This document shows positions 23,356 through 31,476 of a stretch of 54,971 nucleotides of DNA, one piece after another. Made by a program: the position numbers and the translations under genes. The first letter of the stretch is position 1. Every line of letters starts with the position of its first letter. The notes beneath the pieces were generated by a model that saw only the letters and a list, made by a program, of their open reading frames with translations, did no database searches and was not told where the DNA came from. Source of the DNA: an uncultured Eubacteriales bacterium (GTDB lineage: Bacteria > Bacillota > Clostridia > Peptostreptococcales > Anaerovoracaceae); contig UQOC01000012.1 in assembly GCA_900542565.1 (NCBI GenBank), positions 1-54,971 of the forward strand, in the 5' to 3' direction.

Positions 23356-24510
23356 ATGAGATATAACGATTTTGAAGGTTTAAAGATTTCAGCCCTAGGC
23401 TTTGGCACGATGCGCCTGCCTATGGACGCTTCCGGAGCCATCGACTACGATGAGGGCGAAAGGATGGTCGCCGAGGCCATGAAAGGCGGCATTACATATT
23501 TTGACACCGCCTACAGGTATCACGAAGGTCAGTCAGAAGTTTTCTGCGGAAAAGTGATCTCCAAATATCCGAGAGAGACTTTCATGCTGGCCGACAAGCT
23601 GCCGACCTGGCTCTGCAGCACCAGGGAGGACGCAGAAAAGATCTTTGCGGAGCAGCTTGAGAAGTGCAATGTGGATTATTTCGATTTCTATCTTCTCCAC
23701 AATGTAGATGAGGAAAGCTGGCCGAACATCGAAAAGCTTGACCTGGTAGGTTTTGTAGCCGAAAAGAAGGCCGCAGGAAAAGCCCGTCACATCGGTCTTT
23801 CTGTCCACTGCGAGCCGGAGCTGCTGGACACGGTACTGGCCAAATACAGCCATGTGCTGGAATTTGTCCAGATACAGCTCAACTATTTCGACTGGGAACA
23901 TCTGAACGCCAAGGCCTTATATGAGACCGACAGGAAATACAACAAGCCGATCATCGTCATGGAACCGGTCAGAGGCGGCATGCTGGCTTCTCCTTCCAGC
24001 GATGAAGTCCGCAGGATCCTGGACGACGCTTCCGAGAAAGCCGGGCAGCCGGGCGCTTCCTATGCGTCCTACGCTCTGCGCTACGCGTCTCAGCTCGAAG
24101 GGGTCATGTGTACTTTATCCGGCATGTCGACGACCGCTCAAATGAAAGAAAACATCGAAACTTTCTCCGGCTCTCTGCTCACCGAGGAGCAGCTTGAAGC
24201 CGTCCATCAGGCTGCCGTCAAGCTCCGGGCGGATATCATCGTCCCTTGCACAGGCTGCAATTATTGCTATGAATGTCCTGCGGAGATAAAGATCCCTAAG
24301 ATATTCAGCTGGTACAACGAAGCCGCAGCCAAAGGCTTCCACTGGATATGGGGTTCCCTGTCAAAGCAGTACGAAGAACTGGGTAACACGGGAAAGGACT
24401 GCCTCCAATGCGGCAACTGCCAGTCCCACTGTCCTCAGAAGATAGAGATAATCGACCTGCTCCAGCAGATAGAAGCCAAATACAAAGAACTGAAAGAGGC
24501 GGGAGAGTAG
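23356..24510 (+). CDS. aldo/keto reductase with C-terminal 4Fe-4S domain
   Basis: The 384-residue protein combines an AKR barrel (about 1-280) with two cysteine clusters in the last quarter: CTGCNYCYECP (about 298-308) and CLQCGNCQSHCP (about 354-365). The barrel shows the AKR catalytic signature, with Asp in YFDTAYRYH (about 47-55) and the HIGLSVH motif. This architecture is common in anaerobes, where electrons probably pass between NAD(P)H or a flavoprotein and Fe-S clusters; the substrate is unknown. GAGGAGG lies 7 bases before the ATG. It is a single-gene unit ending at a shared terminator. Confidence 0.92.
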   Translation: MRYNDFEGLKISALGFGTMRLPMDASGAIDYDEGERMVAEAMKGGITYFDTAYRYHEGQSEVFCGKVISKYPRETFMLADKLPTWLCSTREDAEKIFAEQLEKCNVDYFDFYLLHNVDEESWPNIEKLDLVGFVAEKKAAGKARHIGLSVHCEPELLDTVLAKYSHVLEFVQIQLNYFDWEHLNAKALYETDRKYNKPIIVMEPVRGGMLASPSSDEVRRILDDASEKAGQPGASYASYALRYASQLEGVMCTLSGMSTTAQMKENIETFSGSLLTEEQLEAVHQAAVKLRADIIVPCTGCNYCYECPAEIKIPKIFSWYNEAAAKGFHWIWGSLSKQYEELGNTGKDCLQCGNCQSHCPQKIEIIDLLQQIEAKYKELKEAGE

Positions 24511-24557
24511 GCTAGGCCGCATATAGCCGGAGCCCATCCGTTCCATAACACTGCGGA

Positions 24558-24590
24558 GAAGCCCGGAGTCACATCACTCCGGGCTTCTCT
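24558..24590. terminator. bidirectional terminator
   Basis: A 12-bp perfect stem (GAAGCCCGGAGT with ACTCCGGGCTTC, 24558-24569 and 24576-24587) lies between the aldo/keto reductase and the convergent TasA-like gene, whose stop codon begins at 24592. The T-run is weak on both sides. Confidence 0.8.
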
Positions 24591-25318
24591 CATTCTATAT
24601 TGGAGGGTTCTTTTTCATCATCAGAATCCGGTTTTACCGGACTGTAAACGGCTGGATTTATATGCTTACGCATAAGTATAAAGACGATCCCGACCAGAGC
24701 TGCCATAGCAAGGAAAGCATATAGTATCACTCTCACATCTCCCGATTTCGTCTTGCCTAGGTTGTCATGCTGACTTTGAGGTACTGACCACGCAAGCTCA
24801 ATTTGAACTTCTGAATTATCATATTGTGTGCCGGTCCCCTCAGGCAGGTACAGACTTATACTGTACCTTGTATCAGTTTTCCCTGCACCGTTTTTTTCAT
24901 TAAGCTGCTCATAGCCGGTCGCTGCGAGTTCTTTCAGACTGCCGTCATAGATCAGCTGTTCGTTGGTGTCATCGTACACCCGTATCTGAAGGGCATTGTC
25001 AATATCTCCCGTGAACGATAAGATATTTACTGCCAGGTTCACAGCTATGTCGTCATCGTGATTGACCCGGATCAGATATATTTTTTCCAGTTCTTCTGCT
25101 GCTTCGGAGCCGGTCAGTCCTATCTCGTCGCTCACCTGAGTCCGGTCATCCCTAAGCTCAAGTGAAATCTGATCTTCCAGCCCTTCCGGAAAAAGTTCTG
25201 CTCTCTCGCTGCTTTGGGGATTATACATCTTAAATCCCAAAGCCAGAGCCAGCAGTCCGATGATCATAAATATCAGAGCCTTGCTTATCCTGACATTTTT
25301 CTTTTCTGTTTTGTTCAT
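24590..25318 (-). CDS. membrane-anchored TasA/camelysin-like protein
   Basis: The 242-residue protein has an N-terminal membrane helix (about 13-31), an extracellular region of about 165 residues and a C-terminal helix (about 199-219) with a basic cytoplasmic tail. The extracellular part has the order seen in SipW-dependent TasA/camelysin proteins: a strand-rich domain, an IYDGSLKEL segment, and SISLYLPEGTG leading to an IELAWSV segment ending in Q. Unlike soluble TasA it keeps a C-terminal anchor. It is last in a three-gene set behind a SipW-like protein. No exact match is recognised and the assignment rests on pattern similarity. Confidence 0.62.
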   Translation of the reverse strand: MNKTEKKNVRISKALIFMIIGLLALALGFKMYNPQSSERAELFPEGLEDQISLELRDDRTQVSDEIGLTGSEAAEELEKIYLIRVNHDDDIAVNLAVNILSFTGDIDNALQIRVYDDTNEQLIYDGSLKELAATGYEQLNEKNGAGKTDTRYSISLYLPEGTGTQYDNSEVQIELAWSVPQSQHDNLGKTKSGDVRVILYAFLAMAALVGIVFILMRKHINPAVYSPVKPDSDDEKEPSNIE

Positions 25319-25319
25319 A

Positions 25320-25673
25320 TCATCTGCTCTTTTTCAGCTTTTTCATCTTATTTTTGCGTTCTTTGTTATATGGGTCGGGATTATTTCCCATGGTCACGCC
25401 TGCCTTGAAATAAATGAATATACCTGCAAGAGCGCCGCTTATCAATCCTCTGTACAGGGTAGCGGCCTGGAAATATCTCCATCCTGCGAAGCATAGTATT
25501 ATGATCATTACCCACATTATTATTCTTCGGAACAGGAACGGAACAGCACGGCATACTTTTCTGACAAACTGTCTGAAACCTTTTGAGGCGTTTTCAATTA
25601 TGGTGAAAAACATTACCCCGAAAAAGATCCCGGACAGGTAACAGCAGAAGTACATGATCAAATCCATTATCAT
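25320..25673 (-). CDS. small polytopic membrane protein
   Basis: A 117-residue protein with probably three hydrophobic segments (about 5-25, 45-65 and 75-92) and a strongly basic C-terminal tail. I do not recognise a family. Its start overlaps the SipW-like gene by four bases (ATGA) and its stop lies one base before the TasA-like start, so the three proteins are almost certainly made together and may form a membrane complex. Confidence 0.75.
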   Translation of the reverse strand: MIMDLIMYFCCYLSGIFFGVMFFTIIENASKGFRQFVRKVCRAVPFLFRRIIMWVMIIILCFAGWRYFQAATLYRGLISGALAGIFIYFKAGVTMGNNPDPYNKERKNKMKKLKKSR

Positions 25674-26539
25674 TTTTTCTTTCCTTTCTTAGTTCTGGTC
25701 TGCTTGTCCAGTTCTTCTTCTTCAGCTTTCATTTTCTTTTGCAGGGCTTTCATCTCATTTGCGATCTCAGCCCTTTCCTTTTCGAGTTTAGCCTGTTTTT
25801 TGGCCTGACGCTTTTCGATAGGATTCAGCTCTTTTTCCTGTGCCTGGGCTTCGCCTGAAAGGTTTTGTTTATTCTTGAGCATGAGCGCTTCTTTTCTTGC
25901 TCTCGCCTCTCTTCTGGCTATCAGCTCGGCTCTCCTTTTTCTGAACATGAGTATATCGGACATCATCAGCATCAAAAACGCCAGAAGAACGGTCACCGCC
26001 GCCCCAAGAGCTGTAGTATAAAATTTTAAAAATCCATATAAAAAAGCAGAACTGAAAAGTACACGCCCGCTCACATCGTCAGCGCTTATCTGTATCGCAA
26101 CCTGATCAGGCTCATTATCACCTCGTACCACATAAGATTTTCCGTCTGCGGATACTTCCGTTATGCGCCTAAGAGGATTGCTGTTGCTCTCTTCATCATA
26201 GTATTGTACTATATCGCCTGTTTCGTATGAGTCACCTCTCATTGTGAATACGGCGCTGTCGGCCATTATAGCCGGCTCCATCACATCCGACTGTGTCTTG
26301 CTGCTCGCAAAACCCATGACCGTAACTATCTTGGAGTCGTCGTAGCCGCCGCCTCTTACCAGCACATGTACATTGGCAAAGAACATAATAGCCAGGAGCG
26401 CTGTGATCACCTTGCATACCCTGTCTATCTTTTTAACCGCAGGAGTCCTGTCATCGGCAAATTTTTTCCTTGGAGGTCTTTTGGGATAAGCCTCCTTTTT
26501 TCTTTTGTTCTGAGCGGCAGAGCTCTTGTCGTTGCTCAT
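25670..26539 (-). CDS. SipW-like signal peptidase I homologue lacking catalytic residues
   Basis: The 289-residue protein has two membrane helices (about 41-60 and 153-177) around an S26-type domain. The nucleophile block reads SDVMEPAI (84-91) where active enzymes have SxSMxP, so valine 86 replaces the serine. The general-base position, Lys in most enzymes and His in SipW, is Arg124 (LRRITEV). The structural RGDN box (139-142) is kept. A long, highly charged, probably coiled-coil cytoplasmic tail follows (about 185-289). It is most likely a pseudo-peptidase that binds but does not cleave the TasA-like partner. First of three overlapping genes. Confidence 0.78.
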   Translation of the reverse strand: MSNDKSSAAQNKRKKEAYPKRPPRKKFADDRTPAVKKIDRVCKVITALLAIMFFANVHVLVRGGGYDDSKIVTVMGFASSKTQSDVMEPAIMADSAVFTMRGDSYETGDIVQYYDEESNSNPLRRITEVSADGKSYVVRGDNEPDQVAIQISADDVSGRVLFSSAFLYGFLKFYTTALGAAVTVLLAFLMLMMSDILMFRKRRAELIARREARARKEALMLKNKQNLSGEAQAQEKELNPIEKRQAKKQAKLEKERAEIANEMKALQKKMKAEEEELDKQTRTKKGKKK

Positions 26540-26556
26540 TTAACTTACCTTTCTAA

Positions 26557-26594
26557 ATTCAGCGCCCATATCTGTCCGGACATGAGCGCTGAAT
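26557..26594 (-). promoter_or_regulatory. hairpin in the leader of the SipW-like gene
   Basis: ATTCAGCGC (26557-26565) pairs perfectly with 26586-26594. A wobble pair and a CAT/ATG triplet extend the stem to 13 pairs in the minus-strand RNA. The loop contains the palindrome GTCCGGAC. It lies between the AGCS symporter stop and the SipW-like start, with no T-run, so it may be a read-through or processing structure rather than a plain terminator. Confidence 0.55.
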
Positions 26595-26671
26595 AAACAT
26601 ATCAAATCAAACTCATTATCTGCTGATCTTTCGTCGTTATGTAATCTTAGCCAATCCTAACAGGATCTGTA

Positions 26672-28063
26672 TTATTTGGCGGCTTTCTTGGCAAGTTTTG
26701 CCGCCTTATCTGCCAGATAATACCTGTCCGGCGTATTGAAGTATTCTTTTTGAAGTTTCGCAACCTGCGGAACCATTATTATCAGTCCTATCATGTTAGG
26801 GATCATGATCGCAGCTAGGAATCCGTCTGTTATCATATACATGAATGTAAGCTCGATTCCGGCCGTAGCTATGATCATGGTGATAGGATAGATGTACCTC
26901 CATATCTTGGAGAATTTCAGGCCGAAGAGGAACTCAGCCTGTCTATATCCATAGAAGGCTGATACTACTATGGTCGAGAATACGAACAACCATACGCAGA
27001 TAGCCACGAACCAGTCTCCTGCCACTCCGAAAGCATCGTGGAATGCTGCCTGAGCTATTGATCCTGCCTGGTATTCAGTAGTCGTCCACATTCCGGTAGT
27101 CAGTGTCAGCAGAGCAGTTACGGTGCATACGATGAGAGTATCAACTGTTACCTCGAAAACGCCCCATACTGCCTGTCTGATAGGGTGATCTACATCTGCG
27201 GATGCGTGTGAGTTAGGTGCGGTACCGAACCCTGCCTCGTTGGAGTAAACTCCTCGTGCAGCTCCCCATCTGAGAGCCAGAGCAATAGTAGACCCGGCGA
27301 AGCCTCCGACAGCAGCGTGCGGTGTAAACGCATATACGAAGATGCTCTTGATAGCAGGCAGTATCTGGCTGGCGTTCATAAATATGATGACGAATGCGCC
27401 TGCCATATAGATGATAGCCATAACAGGAACCATTATGTCCATTACCTTGGTGATCCTGCTGAATCCTCCGGCGATTATGATCGCTACCAGGATAGCGGTG
27501 ATCGTACCGGAAACAGGTTCAGGAACTCCGAGGATTACGAACTGTGAGGTTGCCGACAGAGCCTGAGTACACAGAGAAGGCACCAATTCAATCATAAGAC
27601 CGATAGCAAAGAAAGTTCCGAGGAATTTTCCCAGACCTCCGCCGAGGGCTCTCAGGTAGTAGAAAGGTCCGCCTACCCACTCGCCGTCTTCATTCTTTTC
27701 TCTGTATTTAACAGCAAGGGCAATTTCAGTATATTTAGTAGCGCATCCAACCAGGGCGATGAGCCAGATCCAGAAAACAGCTCCCGGTCCTCCCATTACT
27801 ACAGCAGTAGGTACTCCTACAATGTTCGATGCGCCTATAGATGATGCCAGCGCAGCACATGCTGCTGAAAACGGTGAAACTTTTCCATCTTCAGCCTTGG
27901 CAAACATCTTGCCGAAAGTCTGGGAACAGATATATCCAAACCTTCTGAACTGAACAAATCCCAGACGGACTGTGATCCACAGACCGCCGCCTACGATCAG
28001 GAACAGGATAGGTAATCCCCAAAACCAGTTGCCAAAATCGGCAATCGCTTGTAAAACAACCAT
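26672..28063 (-). CDS. alanine/glycine:cation symporter, AGCS family
   Basis: The 463-residue transporter has about eleven helices and family blocks GNWFWGLPILFLIVGGGLW at the N terminus, GVPTAVVMGGPGAVFW and the GVYSNEAGFGTAPN loop (about 270-283). Members import alanine, glycine or related small amino acids with Na+ or H+. It is the last gene of the large minus-strand catabolic operon, 76 bases after the RocB-like gene. Probable role: uptake of substrate or recapture of released amino acid. An AGGAG site precedes the ATG. Confidence 0.93.
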   Translation of the reverse strand: MVVLQAIADFGNWFWGLPILFLIVGGGLWITVRLGFVQFRRFGYICSQTFGKMFAKAEDGKVSPFSAACAALASSIGASNIVGVPTAVVMGGPGAVFWIWLIALVGCATKYTEIALAVKYREKNEDGEWVGGPFYYLRALGGGLGKFLGTFFAIGLMIELVPSLCTQALSATSQFVILGVPEPVSGTITAILVAIIIAGGFSRITKVMDIMVPVMAIIYMAGAFVIIFMNASQILPAIKSIFVYAFTPHAAVGGFAGSTIALALRWGAARGVYSNEAGFGTAPNSHASADVDHPIRQAVWGVFEVTVDTLIVCTVTALLTLTTGMWTTTEYQAGSIAQAAFHDAFGVAGDWFVAICVWLFVFSTIVVSAFYGYRQAEFLFGLKFSKIWRYIYPITMIIATAGIELTFMYMITDGFLAAIMIPNMIGLIIMVPQVAKLQKEYFNTPDRYYLADKAAKLAKKAAK

Positions 28064-28139
28064 AAGTTACTCCTTTCTTGCATAATACATAAACATCGTT
28101 GCATCAGACTTAATGAGTTTAAAATATGTTATCGGATTA

Positions 28140-29801
28140 TCACCCTATGAGCCCCTTAATGGCCTCATAGGTTATGTTCGGAACATTCTGGAAAGTCTGC
28201 CTCATGTCGACCCTTTCGGTGAGCATGTGACCGTCTCTGCCAAATGTTCCTATATTTACAACCGGTACATTGATCTCCATTATCTTATCAATATCATGGG
28301 TATACTTGACTCCGTACTGAGGCATGTTGTCCTTGAGCGCCTGTACTGCCAGAGTGTCGTCGCAGACTGCCATGAAGCTGGAGTCGGAAATGTAAGGATA
28401 GAACATCCTTGTCTTTATCTGTCTCTGTGCCTCTGGCCTTATCTTTTCAACGGCGGCTTCAACAGCGTCCAGAAGTGATTTTTCCTTGGCGGTCTTCCCG
28501 GTCATCTCTATCCTTGCGCTGAATACCGACCCGAAGAAAACTATGATGGCAGGAGACTTGTCTTCGCACCATTTCCAGGCCTCCTCGGCCACTTTCAGCC
28601 CGAATATCCTCAGGTCCAGCTCCGGATCGTCTTTGTGGAGCTTTTCCGTAAATTCTCTGATAGCCTTTACATAAGGCTCTCCGTGTATTCCGGCCAGATA
28701 ATCGTTAAATTCTTTCCAGGTATATACTCTCGTCTTCCATGGCAGAGGCACATACGGAACCTTGCTCAGTTCACAGAATTTTTTATATTGATCCTGGAGA
28801 TAGTCGATAACATCGTCGAAAGCTCTTACGGCCATCTCTTTGCTCTTTGCAAGCACCTGCGCCGGATCCCAGCCGTGGGTGAAGAAGTTGTAATAGCTAA
28901 AAGCCGTAAGGGCCGTCTGTACGGTGTAAGGGCCTTTGGTATCTGTCTGTTTCAGCGAAACAGGCGGTATCGCAACCTCTCCCTGGGCTATGTCGCAAAG
29001 CTCTGTATTCAGGGACATCTTCCTGGTCACCTCTGCGATCAGAAGGTTCGGGTCCATTGCGCTGAAAGCCTGCCCAACATGGGCTTCCTTGCCGAAAGCT
29101 ACGAAGCAAGGCAGGAGTTTTCCGATGCTGCCATAGTATATGTATCTGTTTTCATCTCCCGGGCTGTAGTTGGTGGAGTAATCGGCGTTGATACAGGAAA
29201 TATATTCAAATCCTTCCGTCTTTTTCAGCTCTACCAGTTCGTCCAGGGCTGTTATTATTCCCTTGGAATTGTCCTCCTCGTCACATTCGGCTATGGCTAT
29301 GATATTGCCGTCCAGCTCTTCCGGATGTTCGGAGAAATATTTGATCAGGTACATATGTCCGGCCACTCCCGACTTCATGTCCAGAGCGCCTCTGCCGAAC
29401 ATGTACTCGCCCGACTCTATATCGGCCAGGACTTCATCGGAGAGCTTGAATGTCTCTTTGAGCTTTGCAGGCAGTTCCTCGCATTTGAAAGCGTATTCCC
29501 TGATGGTTCCGAAATCGTCTACGCCAACCGTATCAAGATGGCCTATAAGGATGACTGTCCTGTTTGAGTTCCCTTTAGTGCCTTTTACATACGCATAGGT
29601 GGAGTGTCTGTCTACGAAGTCGTTTTTGGTTTTGAAGATCTTTACCCTCTCAGGGTGCTCTTTGAAGTAACCCAGTCCCATATAGAAATCATAGATGTAC
29701 TGAGCCACCGCCGTTTCGCCGCCCTGTTCCTTATTGATACTGGGAATGGCTACCATTTCCTGAGTCAGGCGTTTAACTTCATCAAATGAATTGAGTTTCA
29801 T
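28140..29801 (-). CDS. M20 metallopeptidase, RocB-like (copy 1)
   Basis: I place the start at 29801 (553 residues) because GGAGAGG precedes that ATG and it lies two bases after the stop of the amidohydrolase. A longer frame to 29894 would overlap that gene. M20 metal ligands are present: LIGHLDT (His and its partner Asp), LDMKSG, ECDEED and a late GHMLTERVD histidine. RocB-type proteins are oversized M20 relatives linked to arginine use in Bacillus; their reaction is not settled. One of three such paralogues here (also 31477-33126 and 34385-36028), suggesting related substrates. Confidence 0.87.
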   Translation of the reverse strand: MKLNSFDEVKRLTQEMVAIPSINKEQGGETAVAQYIYDFYMGLGYFKEHPERVKIFKTKNDFVDRHSTYAYVKGTKGNSNRTVILIGHLDTVGVDDFGTIREYAFKCEELPAKLKETFKLSDEVLADIESGEYMFGRGALDMKSGVAGHMYLIKYFSEHPEELDGNIIAIAECDEEDNSKGIITALDELVELKKTEGFEYISCINADYSTNYSPGDENRYIYYGSIGKLLPCFVAFGKEAHVGQAFSAMDPNLLIAEVTRKMSLNTELCDIAQGEVAIPPVSLKQTDTKGPYTVQTALTAFSYYNFFTHGWDPAQVLAKSKEMAVRAFDDVIDYLQDQYKKFCELSKVPYVPLPWKTRVYTWKEFNDYLAGIHGEPYVKAIREFTEKLHKDDPELDLRIFGLKVAEEAWKWCEDKSPAIIVFFGSVFSARIEMTGKTAKEKSLLDAVEAAVEKIRPEAQRQIKTRMFYPYISDSSFMAVCDDTLAVQALKDNMPQYGVKYTHDIDKIMEINVPVVNIGTFGRDGHMLTERVDMRQTFQNVPNITYEAIKGLIG

Positions 29802-29802
29802 C

Positions 29803-31461
29803 CTAAAATTCCTCTCCTTCTCTGCAATATGTTTCATTGCCGGCCATATAAGTATGAAGAGCTTTGATGTCTTTGATCTCATCCTCAGGCACATTAAATA
29901 TGTCTCTGTCGATCACTACCATATCCGCAAACTTGCCTGCCTCTATAGTTCCCATCAGATCCTGCTCTCCGTTGGCATAAGGAATGTTCTTGGAGAAGAT
30001 GCATACGGCGTCGTATACGGAAAGTTTTTCCTCCGGCTGTACGCCTCCCTCCGGCCATCCTTGCAGATCTTTTCTGGTAACAAGAGAGTAGATTCCGTTC
30101 CAAGGTGAAAAGATCTCTACAGGACAGTCTGAGCCGCCAGTCATCATGAGACCCTTGTCCATATATGTTTTCCATGTGTAGCTCATGGAAGCTCTCTTTT
30201 CTCCTACCCTTTCCTTGATCCAGTGCATGTCTGTCAGGAAGAATGAAGGCTGTATGTCCAGTACCACCGGAAGTTTTGTCATCCTCTCGATAAGGTCCGG
30301 ATTTGCCATCTGAGCGTGGATTATCCTGAACGGAAGTCTGTCCTTTTGCTCTCTTTCGGTCATGCCGTTTTCACGGCTCTTTTTGAGAGTGTATTCGATG
30401 GCTGTCAATACCACATCCAGTCCCATGTCGCCTATGCAGTGGATGGCAGGCTGGAGTCCCATCTCGTATCCTTTGAGCATTCTTTCATTCAGGTCTTCCT
30501 GGCTTATTACAAGCATGCCTGTAGTCGTCGGATCATCTGAATAAGGCTCATACAGCTTAGCTGACCTGGAGCCCAGGGAACCGTCGCTGAATATCTTGAA
30601 AGTTCCGTACTGTACTGCTCTGAACGGGTCTTCTCTTTCTTCTTTTGTAACGAAAGGCTTGTTATAGAAATAGTCAAGACATACTGTCATCCTTACAGGA
30701 AGCTCGCCTCTCCTGTTCATCTCCAGATATTCGTTGTAGTCCTCCGAATATTTCCAGATCTCTGCCGCATATGTGTGCATCATGGTCAGACCGTAGGAAA
30801 CAGCCAGATCGAAGCCTTTCTTCATGTATTTCTTCTTGTTTTCAGGTATCAGGAACGGGTCAGGGATCATTTCGTCATAGATCTTTGAAGCCTGTTCTCT
30901 GAATATGCCGTTTGGCATGCCGTCTTTATCAAGCTCCACGCTGCCGCCTGTCCCGAAAACATAGCCTTTGCCGATGCCTGCTTTTTCAAGGGCCCGGGTG
31001 TTTGCAACAGCAGTATGGAGGCATACCCTCTTTATTACGATAGGGTGCCTGTCGCTGGCCTTATCCAGGTCTTCTCTGGTCGGAAGCTGGTCTTCGCAGT
31101 CGTTCCATTTGGACTGGTCAAAGTTCGTTCCCTTTATCCACTCGCCTTCAGGGGTTTCGGCAGCTTTTGCGGCCAGCAGCTCGATGGCCTGGGCTTTACT
31201 CTTGGCAACGCCCAGGTCTACTGTCGTATATGCCTGACAGAAAGCGAAGAAGTGCAGGTGGGAGTCTCCCATTCCCGGCAGGACTGTCTTTCCTTTCAGG
31301 TCAATGACTTCTTTTGCTTCGTAATTGTCAAGAGCCTCGTCGTTTGTGCCTACATAGGCAAATTTGCCGTCTTTGATAACGATGGCTTCTTTACATACGC
31401 CTTCGGCCTCCAATGTGTACGCCCTGGCGTTGATAAAGATCTTGTCTGCTGATACTTTCAT
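29803..31461 (-). CDS. YtcJ-type amidohydrolase
   Basis: The 552-residue protein belongs to the amidohydrolase_3/YtcJ group. It has an N-terminal beta-sandwich, then GMGDSHLHFFAF carrying the HxH metal motif (about 63-74), a late HxD-type region around IIHAQMANPDL and the GGSDCPVEIF aspartate motif. Relatives remove N-substituted formyl or amide groups. In this operon it could deacylate an N-modified amino acid before or after the M20 enzymes act; that is inference. The start has GAGGT upstream. Confidence 0.88.
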   Translation of the reverse strand: MKVSADKIFINARAYTLEAEGVCKEAIVIKDGKFAYVGTNDEALDNYEAKEVIDLKGKTVLPGMGDSHLHFFAFCQAYTTVDLGVAKSKAQAIELLAAKAAETPEGEWIKGTNFDQSKWNDCEDQLPTREDLDKASDRHPIVIKRVCLHTAVANTRALEKAGIGKGYVFGTGGSVELDKDGMPNGIFREQASKIYDEMIPDPFLIPENKKKYMKKGFDLAVSYGLTMMHTYAAEIWKYSEDYNEYLEMNRRGELPVRMTVCLDYFYNKPFVTKEEREDPFRAVQYGTFKIFSDGSLGSRSAKLYEPYSDDPTTTGMLVISQEDLNERMLKGYEMGLQPAIHCIGDMGLDVVLTAIEYTLKKSRENGMTEREQKDRLPFRIIHAQMANPDLIERMTKLPVVLDIQPSFFLTDMHWIKERVGEKRASMSYTWKTYMDKGLMMTGGSDCPVEIFSPWNGIYSLVTRKDLQGWPEGGVQPEEKLSVYDAVCIFSKNIPYANGEQDLMGTIEAGKFADMVVIDRDIFNVPEDEIKDIKALHTYMAGNETYCREGEEF

Positions 31462-31476
31462 CTCGTTTACCTCGCT

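Noticed and set aside
28635..29567. 310-codon plus-strand frame opposite the RocB-like gene.
   Set aside because: Antisense shadow of an M20 gene with intact motifs; no start signal.
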